Below the pieces are notes generated by a model that saw only the letters and a program-made list of their open reading frames with translations, did no database searches and was not told where the DNA came from. A DNA stretch of 64,000 nucleotides from JAAEPI01 sp964352625. GTDB taxonomy: Bacteria > Bacteroidota > Bacteroidia > Cytophagales > Cyclobacteriaceae. The translations under genes were made by a program, and so were the position numbers. The first letter of the stretch is position 1. The number at the start of each line of letters is the position of its first letter. The stretch covers positions 62,001 through 126,000 of the forward strand of contig CAYGSD010000002.1 in NCBI GenBank assembly GCA_964352625.1. The letters run 5' to 3'. Below are positions 40,397 through 48,608 of this stretch, piece by piece.

Positions 40397-41374
40397 TTAA
40401 AAGTCTTCGTCCATAGAAAATGATTTGCTATCACTGTCACCGGCCATAACTCCGGCCTTTTGGTATTCAGCAACCCTTTTTTCGAAGAAATTGGTTTTAC
40501 CTTGAAGTGAGATCATTTCCATGAAATCAAATGGATTCGTTGAGTTATATAGTTTTTCGCAATTCAGCTCACTCAGTAATCTATCAGCGACAAACTCAAT
40601 GTATTGACACATCAGGTCGGAGTTCATCCCAATCAGTTTCACTGGTAGGGCATCAGTCACAAAATCTTTTTCTATTTCTACGGCATCTCGAATGATGCTT
40701 CTTACTGTTTCTTCAGGGAGTTTATTGACGATATGATTGTTGTACAGCAAACAAGCAAAATCGCAATGCAATCCTTCGTCTCTAGAGATCAATTCGTTTG
40801 AAAAGCTCAAACCGGGCATCAGGCCTCTTTTTTTCATCCAGAAGATGGAACAGAAGCTTCCGGAGAAGAAGATGCCCTCCACGGCTGCAAATGCAATAAG
40901 CCTTTCTGCGAAGTTCCCTTCATCAATCCATCTAAGCGCCCAGTCGGCCTTCTTCTTCACACAGTCCATGGTCTCTATGGCATGGAATAGTTTGTCTTTT
41001 TCTTTAGGGTCTTTTACGTATGTGTCTATTAGAAGAGAGTACGTCTCTGAGTGAATATTTTCAATGGCAATTTGGAAGCCATAAAAGAATTTTGCCTCAG
41101 TGTATTGCACCTCAGACACCATGTTTTCGGCGAGGTTCTCATTTACGATTCCGTCACTAGCTGCAAAGAAGGCTAGAACATGGGTGATGAAGTGTCTTTC
41201 TCCATCGTTGAGATTGCGCCAATCTTTAAGATCCTGACTCAAATCGATCTCCTCTGCGGTCCAGAAACTGGCCTCCGCTTTTTTGTAATATTCCCAGATA
41301 TCTTGGTGCGTGATAGGGAATAGGACAAAGCGATCTTTGTTCTCCTTTAATATTGGCTCTAATGACTCACTCAT
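40397..41374 (-). CDS. nrdB: class Ia ribonucleotide reductase, small subunit
   Basis: The product (325 residues) is the diiron radical subunit. The metal ligands and radical site read as in eukaryotic R2: Asp44 (WTAEEIDLSQD), Glu105 and His108 (ENIHSETY) and tyrosyl-radical Tyr112. Later ligands occur in AAVEGIFFSGSF and FSNELISRDEGLHCDFA. C-terminal FSMDEDF is the peptide that docks to NrdA. First gene of the nrdB-nrdA operon, divergent from rplU. Confidence 0.98.
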   Translation of the reverse strand: MSESLEPILKENKDRFVLFPITHQDIWEYYKKAEASFWTAEEIDLSQDLKDWRNLNDGERHFITHVLAFFAASDGIVNENLAENMVSEVQYTEAKFFYGFQIAIENIHSETYSLLIDTYVKDPKEKDKLFHAIETMDCVKKKADWALRWIDEGNFAERLIAFAAVEGIFFSGSFCSIFWMKKRGLMPGLSFSNELISRDEGLHCDFACLLYNNHIVNKLPEETVRSIIRDAVEIEKDFVTDALPVKLIGMNSDLMCQYIEFVADRLLSELNCEKLYNSTNPFDFMEMISLQGKTNFFEKRVAEYQKAGVMAGDSDSKSFSMDEDF

Positions 41375-41797
41375 TGCGACTTATAATAGCGTAATAATTA
41401 AAAAAACAACACCTACCTTTTTAACAAAAACAAGCCCGCTCGCCGAGTATTTCAGCGATTTGACTAAAAGTTGAAAAATAAGGAAAAGACCTAGTTGGTG
41501 GTTATAGATTTTCCAAAGGCCGTGTACAAATGTTAATAAAAGGTGGATAAAAACCAAAGCCCAAAAACCCACTTAACATTGGATATTGACAAGGTCATAT
41601 TTGGAGATAATTCATTGAAAACATGGGTGTTACTTCGGTTTTTGAGAAGAGTAACTTCATTAAATTTGAGCTGTAAATGAGGTTTGATTTTTTCGAAAAA
41701 AAACCAAAAAGTTTTCCACACTTTAAATCGTAAGGAGAGCGTTTGAAAATTAGGGTGTTTCACCTATCTTTGCAGTCCTTTTTGAAAAACAGAAAAA
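41375..41797. other. 423-base divergent intergenic region between nrdB and rplU
   Basis: The region holds no credible ORF. I see a strong rplU promoter (41742-41772) and two DnaA-box-like 9-mers: TTTTCCACA at 41712-41720 (matches TTWTNCACA) and TTATCCACC on the reverse strand at 41542-41550 (one mismatch). No NrdR box was recognised. Confidence 0.5.
41742..41772 (+). promoter_or_regulatory. rplU-rpmA promoter
   Basis: TTTG at 41742-41745, 19 bases, TATCTTTG at 41765-41772: an exact Bacteroidota -33/-7 promoter, giving a leader of about 20 bases before rplU. Confidence 0.8.
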
Positions 41798-42109
41798 ATG
41801 TACGCAATAGTAGATATCGCAGGAAAGCAATTTAAGGTCGAGAAAGACAAGTTCGTCTATGCTCCGTTGATGGATGGCGAGGAAGGAAGCAAAGTTGATT
41901 TTAAAGACGTTCTTCTTGTAGATAATGACGGAAAAGTCAAAGTAGGCGCTCCTAATGTAAAGGGTGCTTCTGTGTCTGGAAAAATCCTTGAACACTTGAA
42001 AGGTGATAAAGTGATCGTTTTCAAAAAGAAAAGAAGAAAAGGCTACAAGGTGAAGAATGGTCACCGCCAGCAGTTTTCAAAAGTTTTAATCGAAGAAATT
42101 AAAGGATAA
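41798..42109 (+). CDS. rplU: 50S ribosomal protein L21
   Basis: The product (103 residues) matches bL21 throughout: MYAIVDIAGKQFKVEKDK, FKDVLLVDNDGKVKVGAPNVKGASVSGKILEHLKGDKVIVFKKKRRKGYKVKNGHRQ. It binds 23S rRNA in the large subunit. Four bases separate it from rpmA, the usual partner. Confidence 0.98.
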   Translation: MYAIVDIAGKQFKVEKDKFVYAPLMDGEEGSKVDFKDVLLVDNDGKVKVGAPNVKGASVSGKILEHLKGDKVIVFKKKRRKGYKVKNGHRQQFSKVLIEEIKG

Positions 42110-42113
42110 TACG

Positions 42114-42374
42114 ATGGCGCATAAGAAAGGTGCAGGTAGTTCGAAGAACGGAAGAGAGTCAGAAAGTAAACGACTTGGTGTAAAAATATTTGGTGGTCAG
42201 CAAGCGATTGCTGGAAACATCATCGTGCGTCAAAGAGGCACAAAGCATCATCCAGGAAACAATGTTGGTATTGGAAGAGATCACACGTTGTTTGCTCTAT
42301 CTGATGGTGTTGTTAGATTCAACAAAGGACAGAAAGATCGTTCTTTTGTCCACATCGATCCGATCACTGAGTGA
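42114..42374 (+). CDS. rpmA: 50S ribosomal protein L27
   Basis: The product (86 residues) begins MAHKKGAGSSKNGRESESK and continues RLGVKIFGGQQAIAGNIIVRQRGTKHHPG, typical of bL27, whose N-terminus reaches the peptidyl-transferase centre. No N-terminal pro-extension of the Firmicutes type is present. The obg gene often found next in other phyla is absent. Confidence 0.98.
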   Translation: MAHKKGAGSSKNGRESESKRLGVKIFGGQQAIAGNIIVRQRGTKHHPGNNVGIGRDHTLFALSDGVVRFNKGQKDRSFVHIDPITE

Positions 42375-42393
42375 TCCAAGAAGATATTTGAAT

Positions 42394-42428
42394 AAAAAAG
42401 GGATTCACATTGTGTGAATCCCTTTTTT
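42394..42428. terminator. bidirectional terminator after rpmA and the NUMOD4 gene
   Basis: Stem GGGATTCACA / TGTGAATCCC with loop TTG, flanked by six A on one side and six T on the other. Confidence 0.93.
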
Positions 42429-42448
42429 GATTTAAGGAGAAGTTTCTA

Positions 42449-42946
42449 TTAAGCCTCTTCCTTCTTAGGGTATTTTCTTGGTCTTCCTGGAAGTACAGTG
42501 TCGGGTTTGAATCCGTTAGCATACCTCTTCTTGCGCGTTTTCCATACTTTGAAGTTGTTTTTGTTGCCAACTTCAAATTGCCACTTCATGTGCTCTGATG
42601 GAGTCATCCACTGAAGATTCTCTACGCTGTTATTTCTAGGGTTGTTATCCTTGTGTACGATCATGGTTTTATCCTGATCGTCTTTCTTTAGAAAAGCAAC
42701 TGCAGTCTCTTTGTGCGGATAAACTGTTCGTCTTTTCTTTTCATCATCAATCAAATCCAAGAAATAACATTTGCAGACTTTGTTCCATCTCTGGCGCATC
42801 ATCTTGCCTCGAATCTTCATGTGTACTTGTGAACCCTTATGCCAAACCTTTCTGGTTTTGCTCCTGATTTTTCCTTTTGTGGAAATTTCGTAATTGGAGA
42901 AACCTTCGATTGGCGCCCACTCTTCTTTTTCGCTTTTTTGTGCCAT
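42449..42946 (-). CDS. NUMOD4/HNH-like protein with AT-hook-like tail
   Basis: The product (165 residues) starts with a NUMOD4 motif (EEWAPIEGFSNYEISTKGKIRS), followed by a region like the HNH_3 fold of homing endonucleases (MIVHKDNNPRNNSVENLQWMTPSEHMKW). In active enzymes this segment reads like DHxDGNxxNNxxxNLxW; here the pattern is kept but the first Asp of the DH pair is Val. A C-terminal LPGRPRKYPKK looks like an AT-hook. DNA binding is therefore likely, cleavage uncertain. It is a single gene beside ribosomal protein genes, so a domesticated role is possible. Confidence 0.75.
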   Translation of the reverse strand: MAQKSEKEEWAPIEGFSNYEISTKGKIRSKTRKVWHKGSQVHMKIRGKMMRQRWNKVCKCYFLDLIDDEKKRRTVYPHKETAVAFLKKDDQDKTMIVHKDNNPRNNSVENLQWMTPSEHMKWQFEVGNKNNFKVWKTRKKRYANGFKPDTVLPGRPRKYPKKEEA

Positions 42947-43120
42947 CTTGCTCTTAAATTTTACTATTACGGTTTATTATGCTTCGCCCAGTGGCTAGCT
43001 AGATTGTTTAGGTTTAGAGCGAATCTAAGTATTTTTATTTTGTCAAATGATAATAAAATAGATTTATTAATGAATTTAATAAATAACCCTGTTCCGCTTT
43101 CCACGAACTAGATAATTAAT

Positions 43121-43426
43121 ATGATTTTATATAATGTAACTGTAAGTGTGGATAACGACATTGAGAGTCAATGGTTAGGTTGGATGAAAGCTGAACATAT
43201 TCCTAATGTTCTTGTGACGGGTTGTTTTCTGGGGCATAGAATTTTGCGAATGCTCAATGATCAACCTGACGCAACAGGTGTCACCTATGCCGTGCAATAT
43301 GAGCTTGAAAGTATGGCCATATTGGATCATTACTTAGTTGCGCACGCTCCTAAGCTTCAGCAGGACGTGATGATCAAATTTGGCCAGAAGTGCTTGGCTT
43401 TTCGGAGTGTTCTTGAGGAAGTTTAA
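43121..43426 (+). CDS. DUF4286 family protein
   Basis: The product (101 residues) matches the DUF4286 family of Bacteroidota: MILYNVTVSVDNDIESQWLGWMKAEHIPNVLVTGCFLGHRILRM, then TYAVQYELESMAILDHYLVAHAPKLQQDVMIKFGQKCLAFRSVLE. A ferredoxin-like alpha/beta fold related to ABM-type monomers is likely. No activity is known. The stop overlaps the stop of the GNAT gene on the other strand by four bases. Confidence 0.88.
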   Translation: MILYNVTVSVDNDIESQWLGWMKAEHIPNVLVTGCFLGHRILRMLNDQPDATGVTYAVQYELESMAILDHYLVAHAPKLQQDVMIKFGQKCLAFRSVLEEV

Positions 43427-43872
43427 AAACTCAAGGAGCAATTGATCCATTGCTCATCCAAATCAGAATTGTATTTTTTGTAAAACTGGATGGCTGGTTC
43501 ATTCCAATCCAATACCTGCCACATCATGCCGGTACATTGTGACCTTTTGCCAATTTCGATGGTCGCCTCGAAAAGGGCTTTGCCAGCTCCGACTCCCCGA
43601 TGTTCTTCAGTAACAATCAAATCCTCTAAATAAAGACGCTTTCCTTTCCAGGTGGAATACCTATAATAGTAAATGGAAGCACCGATGATTTGGTCATCTG
43701 ATTCGGCAACTATGAATCCGTAGATTGGGTTGGTTCCAAAACCATCAACCTCCATCATTTGTAGCGTGTTGGTCACTGCATCAGGCTCTTTTTCAAAAAC
43801 AGCTAACTCGACAATCAACTCTCTAAGTCTTGGTAGATCCGTCTTCCTTCCTGGTCTGATTCCGAAATTCAT
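43423..43872 (-). CDS. GNAT family N-acetyltransferase (SSAT-like)
   Basis: The product (149 residues) shows IRPGRKTDLPRLRELIVELAVFEKEPDAV, the strand FIVAESDDQIIGASIYYYRYSTWKGKRLYLEDLIVTEEHRGVGAGKALFEA with acetyl-CoA loop RGVGAGKA, and MMWQVLDWNEPAIQFYKKY. The LYLEDLxVxxxxRGxGxGKxL and WxVLDWNxPAxxFY patterns match diamine (spermidine/thialysine) N-acetyltransferases. A polyamine or lysine analogue substrate is thus plausible. Confidence 0.9.
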   Translation of the reverse strand: MNFGIRPGRKTDLPRLRELIVELAVFEKEPDAVTNTLQMMEVDGFGTNPIYGFIVAESDDQIIGASIYYYRYSTWKGKRLYLEDLIVTEEHRGVGAGKALFEATIEIGKRSQCTGMMWQVLDWNEPAIQFYKKYNSDLDEQWINCSLSF

Positions 43873-44028
43873 ATTGTCTAAACTAAAACAAATGATGTAA
43901 ACAGTCCATTCTGGTAAATCGGATTGAATTCTATTTAAAAAAGAAGTAGCTCAGATACATTTCTTGTAAAAATGAATTCTTTGGGATTGAAAAGTAAAAG
44001 CATGAACCAGGAATTACATGTTTATTTC

Positions 44029-44036
44029 TATTTTTG
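44029..44036 (+). promoter_or_regulatory. -7-like element in the glnA leader region
   Basis: TATTTTTG matches TAnnTTTG about 105 bases before the glnA ATG; no TTTG at -33. The rest of the 268-base gap after the GNAT gene holds only the hairpin listed at 44061. Confidence 0.4.
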
Positions 44037-44060
44037 CATTGAATTTCAACATATAGGTGA

Positions 44061-44079
44061 TGAAATACTGAATATTTCA
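44061..44079 (+). promoter_or_regulatory. inverted repeat in the glnA leader
   Basis: TGAAATA-CTGAA-TATTTCA lies between the putative promoter and the glnA ATG. It might be an operator for a nitrogen regulator or an RNA hairpin; no known riboswitch fits. Confidence 0.3.
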
Positions 44080-44140
44080 CCTACCAAGAGGAGATTTTGA
44101 ACCGAAAAGTGTTAAAAAGTATAAACCGCAAAAAACAATC

Positions 44141-45163
44141 ATGGCAAAAATTAAATTAGAGTACCTCTGGTTAGATGGTTACAAACCCACTCAGAACATC
44201 CGAAGCAAAACGAAAGTAGAGGAACATGAGAATTTCAAAGGGACATTAGAAGAGATTGGTAACTGGTCGTTTGACGGTTCATCCACTAGGCAAGCCGAAG
44301 GTGGATCTTCTGACTGTATTTTGGTTCCAGTAGCAATCTATCCAGATCCAGATCGATTGAATGGCTACTTGGTGATGACTGAAGTTATGAATGCCGATGG
44401 CACACCGCACGAGTCGAACGGTAGAGCTACCATCGATGATGATGACAATGATTTCTGGTTTGGCTTTGAGCAAGAGTATTTCATCATGGATACTCATACC
44501 CAATTACCACTAGGTTTTCCTGTAGGTGGGTATCCTGCTCCTCAAGGGATGTACTACTGTTCTGTAGGAGGAAAGAATACGCACGGTAGAGGTTTGGTAG
44601 AGGAGCATGCTGATTTGTGCATTGCTGCTGGACTTAACTTTGAAGGAATCAATCAAGAGGTTGCTTGCGGACAGTGGGAATTCCAATTGTTTGCCAAAGG
44701 AGCAAAAGTGGCCGGAGATGAATTGTGGGTTGCACGATATCTTCTTGATAGGCTTACAGAGAAATACGGTTATTATATTGAGTACCACCCGAAACCACTT
44801 GGTAAGGATATGGACTGGAATGGTTCTGGTATGCATGCCAACTTCTCAAATAGCTTGTTAAGAACATGTGGAGATAAAGCGACCTATGAAAAAGTTTGTG
44901 AAGCATTCAGACCCGTGGTAGCCGAGCACATTGCTGTTTATGGTCAGTACAATGATCAGAGATTGACAGGGCAACACGAGACTGCTTCAATCAATGATTT
45001 TAGTTATGGCGTATCTGATAGAGGCGCATCTATTAGGATTCCTATCGCAACTGTGGAAAAAGGATGGAAAGGATGGTTGGAAGACAGAAGACCAGCCGCA
45101 AACGGAGATCCATATAAGATTGCAGGAAGAATCATCAAGACCGTGAAGTCAGCAAAAGTTTAA
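44141..45163 (+). CDS. glnA: glutamine synthetase, eukaryotic type (GSII)
   Basis: The product (340 residues) is a GSII enzyme: LEYLWLDGYKPTQNIRSKTKV, NWSFDGSSTRQAEGGSSDCIL, the metal-binding FGFEQEYFIMD, GKNTHGRGLVEEHADLCIAAGLNFEGINQEVACGQWEFQ, WNGSGMHANFS and the C-terminal RGASIRIP. GSII works as a decamer and lacks the adenylylation site of GSI. It makes glutamine from glutamate and ammonia with ATP. It is monocistronic, ending in a strong terminator, and has a 100-base leader. Confidence 0.97.
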   Translation: MAKIKLEYLWLDGYKPTQNIRSKTKVEEHENFKGTLEEIGNWSFDGSSTRQAEGGSSDCILVPVAIYPDPDRLNGYLVMTEVMNADGTPHESNGRATIDDDDNDFWFGFEQEYFIMDTHTQLPLGFPVGGYPAPQGMYYCSVGGKNTHGRGLVEEHADLCIAAGLNFEGINQEVACGQWEFQLFAKGAKVAGDELWVARYLLDRLTEKYGYYIEYHPKPLGKDMDWNGSGMHANFSNSLLRTCGDKATYEKVCEAFRPVVAEHIAVYGQYNDQRLTGQHETASINDFSYGVSDRGASIRIPIATVEKGWKGWLEDRRPAANGDPYKIAGRIIKTVKSAKV

Positions 45164-45180
45164 ACTGACCAAACTCAAAC

Positions 45181-45210
45181 AAAAAAGGCGATCATTTGAT
45201 CGCCTTTTTT
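45181..45210. terminator. bidirectional terminator between glnA and the S9 peptidase gene
   Basis: Stem GGCGATCA / TGATCGCC with loop TT, flanked by six A and six T. Confidence 0.93.
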
Positions 45211-45229
45211 GTTTGAGTTTTTTTCAATC

Positions 45230-47383
45230 CTACATATCATCTTTTGCGATATCGGGAAGTACGCCCATGTTGTACCATGCGAATGAATACAGGTCTGCCT
45301 GCTGTTCTATCGTTTTGGAAATCGGGGTGCCGGCTCCATGGCCTGCATCCGTTTCGATTCTTATCAGAACAGGATTGTCTCCTACGTGATGTTCCTGAAG
45401 AGTGGCCGCAAACTTGAACGAGTGAGCCGGTACTACCCGATCGTCATGATCCGCTGTAGTGACCATAGTCGCTGGATAAGCTGTGCCTGGTTTCAAGGCA
45501 TGTACTGGAGAGTAGTTTCTCAAGTATTCAAACATCTCCTTGGAATCTTCGGCTGTGCCATAGTCACTGGCCCATCCGGCTCCAGCGGTGAATTTATTGT
45601 ATCGAAGCATATCCATGACGCCAACAGCAGGGAAGGCAACTTTTGCTAAGTCTGGGCGCTGAGTCATCGTGGCACCTACCAATAAACCACCATTCGATCC
45701 ACCAGCTATAGCCAAATATTCGCTCGAAGTGTATCCTTCACTTATTAAATACTCACCAGCAGCAATGAAATCGTCGAACACATTTTGCTTTTGCATCTTG
45801 GTGCCGGCCTTGTGCCACTTCTCACCGTACTCCCCGCCACCCCGAAGGTTGGGTTGCGCATAAATGCCACCATTCTCCAACCATACGATTCTAGACGTAC
45901 TAAAGCTTGGGGTTAGACTGATATTGAACCCGCCATATGCGTAGAGATAAGTTGGGTTTTTCCCGTCCAACTTTATTCCCTTTTTATGAGTGATGAACAT
46001 AGGGACTTTCGTGCCGTCTTTGCTTTCGTAGAAAACTTGCTTTGTCTCGTATTGATCCGGATCGAATTTCACATCCGGACGCTCGTATAATTCAGACTTA
46101 CCACTTTCTATATCATACTTATATATGGAGTAGGGTGAAGTAAAAGAAGTGAACGAATAGTAAAGTTGATTCTCTCTCATTCTTGCACCGAATCCGCCGA
46201 CATTGCCTATGCCCGGCAATTCAACTTTTCTCACAAGATTTCCATCTAAATCAAACTGATGAACCTCATCCTTCGCATCAACCAAATAGTTTGCAAAAAA
46301 GTAGCCTCCCCCAGTATTCACACTAAGCACATTTTCATTTTCGGGGATGACGTCCTTCCACGTTGAAATGGTAGGGTCGGAGATGGTCGTTTCGACCAAT
46401 CGCTGATTGGGTGCATCTGCGTTGGTTTGAATGAATAGTCTATCCCCTTCCGAGTGAGCTATAAATTCATCCGTTTCCATATTCTCATCTACAGGTATGA
46501 TTCGCGAATTTGGATCGTTCAAATCTTTGATAAATAGAATGTTTCCGCTGGTGCTTTCTGCGGCTGTGATGACGAGGAATCGGTTGTCTTCTGTGATGTA
46601 GCCAAAAATGTATCGGTACGGTTGCGCCTCACCCCCAAACACCAATTCATCCTCACTTTGAGGAGTGCCCAATTTGTGATAATACATTTTATGGTACTGG
46701 GTCTTTGCTGATAGCACGCTCCCATCCTTTGGTTTGTCATAACTGCTGTAGTAGAATCCTTCATTTCCTTTCCAGGAAATGCCGCTGAACTTAATATTGT
46801 GCAGGGTGTCACCGACCATTTCCATGGTTTCCGTGTTCATAACCAAAGCTTTTCTCCAATCCGATCCGCCGATCGAGATCAGGTAGCCAAAGAGGGAACC
46901 GTCATCGCTAAATGATGTTCCGGCTAAAGAAATTGTGCCATCCTCCTTGAATTTATTGGGGTCCATGAATACTTCACCAGCACCTTCCTCACCGGTTTTT
47001 TTACGGTAAAGTACATTTTGATTTTGGAGGCCATCATTCTTATAATAATAATCATAGTCGCCATTCGTGGTTGGTGCATAAACTCGCTCATAGTCGAAGA
47101 GTTCTTCCAATCTTTTCTTCAATTTTTCACGGTAGGGGATGTTGTCCAAGTAGGCGAAAGTGACGTCATTTTGATCTTTCACCCAACCGGCAGTTTCTTC
47201 TGACATGTCGTCTTCCAGCCATCGGTAAGGATCAGGTACTTCTACGCCGAAGTAGGTATCTACGGTATCTACTTTCTTGGTATCAGGATAGGCATCCACG
47301 GTCACCGGCGGATCGCTTTTTGGCTCTTTTTGGCACCCGAATAAAACGAATACAGAAAGAGCGGCTAATGTTAGTTTCTTCAT
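45230..47383 (-). CDS. prolyl oligopeptidase family (S9A) lipoprotein
   Basis: The product (717 residues) has a lipobox with Cys17 (VLFGCQKEP), the N-terminal segment VDTYFGVEVPDPYRWLEDD, a seven-bladed propeller region, and the alpha/beta hydrolase end: nucleophile serine in GGSNGGLLVGATMTQRPDL, acid in TTADHDDRVVPAHSFKF, histidine in DAGHGAGTP. Substrates are short proline-containing peptides. The lipid anchor places it in the periplasm or on the surface, as in other Bacteroidota. Single gene. Confidence 0.95.
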   Translation of the reverse strand: MKKLTLAALSVFVLFGCQKEPKSDPPVTVDAYPDTKKVDTVDTYFGVEVPDPYRWLEDDMSEETAGWVKDQNDVTFAYLDNIPYREKLKKRLEELFDYERVYAPTTNGDYDYYYKNDGLQNQNVLYRKKTGEEGAGEVFMDPNKFKEDGTISLAGTSFSDDGSLFGYLISIGGSDWRKALVMNTETMEMVGDTLHNIKFSGISWKGNEGFYYSSYDKPKDGSVLSAKTQYHKMYYHKLGTPQSEDELVFGGEAQPYRYIFGYITEDNRFLVITAAESTSGNILFIKDLNDPNSRIIPVDENMETDEFIAHSEGDRLFIQTNADAPNQRLVETTISDPTISTWKDVIPENENVLSVNTGGGYFFANYLVDAKDEVHQFDLDGNLVRKVELPGIGNVGGFGARMRENQLYYSFTSFTSPYSIYKYDIESGKSELYERPDVKFDPDQYETKQVFYESKDGTKVPMFITHKKGIKLDGKNPTYLYAYGGFNISLTPSFSTSRIVWLENGGIYAQPNLRGGGEYGEKWHKAGTKMQKQNVFDDFIAAGEYLISEGYTSSEYLAIAGGSNGGLLVGATMTQRPDLAKVAFPAVGVMDMLRYNKFTAGAGWASDYGTAEDSKEMFEYLRNYSPVHALKPGTAYPATMVTTADHDDRVVPAHSFKFAATLQEHHVGDNPVLIRIETDAGHGAGTPISKTIEQQADLYSFAWYNMGVLPDIAKDDM

Positions 47384-47471
47384 GATTTGTTGTTTTTGGA
47401 ACCCTCAATTTAATATTTGGAAAATTCTACTCAAGTCAATTGATCAATTTTTACTTGAGCGGCTGAGCGAG

Positions 47472-47490
47472 ACGGTGTAGATTGGACATG
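47472..47490 (+). promoter_or_regulatory. -7 element directly before the glycerate kinase gene
   Basis: TAGATTGG at 47478-47485 (one mismatch to TAnnTTTG) ends four bases before the GTG at 47490; TTG (about 47455) lies 20 bases upstream of the element. Confidence 0.35.
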
Positions 47491-48608
47491 TGAAAATTCT
47501 GATTGCATGTGACAAGTTTCGTGGTTCTTTAGACGGAAGGGAAGTTGCTAAATGCCTTGCTCAGGGTCTTTTGGAAGCGGATCCAAAACTTGAGATTACT
47601 TCTAGTGATGTTGCCGACGGTGGTGAAGGTACGCTTGATGTTTTGTCTAAAGCTTACAATACGCACTCTGAGAAAATCAAAGTTCGGAATGCCATTGGGG
47701 AAGAAATCTTTTCTACCATGGGATACAATGCCGAATCCAAAGTGGCTGTTCTGGAAATGGCTTCTTATGTGGGACTGGCGATGCTGGATTCAGCAAATAG
47801 AAATCCAATGAAAACCAGTTCTTACGGATTGGGACAGACAATTAAGAAGGCGGTTGAACTTGGCGCAAAAACGATAACAATAGGAATTGGAGGCTCAGCA
47901 ACCAATGATGGAGGTACTGGCGCTCTCGAAGCAATTGGTTTTAAATTTCTCGATAGCACCGGCAAGTTGATTTCGCCAGTCGGTGGAAATCTCAATCTCA
48001 TAGAGAAGATTGCAGTACCTGACTCTGATCCTCTTGACGGTGCTAAAATTATTATAGCCAGTGATGTCAACAATCCTATTTGCGGACCTCAAGGAGCCAG
48101 TTTTGTTTATGGCAAACAAAAGGGAGCTACAGATGCTGATCTTGTAATTCTTGACAACAACCTTCACTACTTTGCTAAGTTGGTCTCAGAATTTTCCGGG
48201 AATGAAGTATTTCAAAAGGAAGGTTACGGGGCTGCAGGGGGTGTTGGCCTCAGTCTTTGTGAGTTGTTGGGGGCTGAGTTGAAAAGCGGAAGTGAATTAA
48301 TTTTCGAGTCACTTGGGTTGAGGAAAATGATCGAGCGATCGGATGTTGTGATTACGGGAGAAGGCAAAATCGATCATCAAACAGGTCATGGTAAAGCAAT
48401 TACGCCAATAGTGGAGGCGGCACTTGAATTGAATAAAAATCTATTCCTTGTCTGTGGAGTTTTTGATGAGGGTGGAGCCAAAGAACTTGACTCACTTCCT
48501 CGATATGAATTGGCTGATTTAGCAAAGGAACTAGGTCGGGATTCTTTTTCGGATGCTGCCGATTTAACAATTGAAATTGGTCGAAGAATTGGTTTGACCC
48601 TAAAATAG
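47490..48608 (+). CDS. glycerate kinase, GK-I family
   Basis: The product (372 residues) starts at GTG 47490 (the ATG two bases before is out of frame). It shows the class I glycerate kinase features: MKILIACDKFRGSLDGREVAKCLAQGLLEA, SSDVADGGEGTLDVL, SYGLGQTIKKAVELGAKTITIGIGGSATNDGGTGALEAIGFKFLD, and ASDVNNPICGPQGASFVYGKQKGA. It phosphorylates D-glycerate with ATP to 2-phosphoglycerate (as in GarK/GlxK). The convergent GntP permease gene, overlapping at the 3' ends, may import the substrate. Confidence 0.95.
   Translation: MKILIACDKFRGSLDGREVAKCLAQGLLEADPKLEITSSDVADGGEGTLDVLSKAYNTHSEKIKVRNAIGEEIFSTMGYNAESKVAVLEMASYVGLAMLDSANRNPMKTSSYGLGQTIKKAVELGAKTITIGIGGSATNDGGTGALEAIGFKFLDSTGKLISPVGGNLNLIEKIAVPDSDPLDGAKIIIASDVNNPICGPQGASFVYGKQKGATDADLVILDNNLHYFAKLVSEFSGNEVFQKEGYGAAGGVGLSLCELLGAELKSGSELIFESLGLRKMIERSDVVITGEGKIDHQTGHGKAITPIVEAALELNKNLFLVCGVFDEGGAKELDSLPRYELADLAKELGRDSFSDAADLTIEIGRRIGLTLK

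Noticed and set aside
42449..42946. Active homing endonuclease within an intron
   Set aside because: No interrupted host gene or intron is present, and the metal-binding pair is altered.
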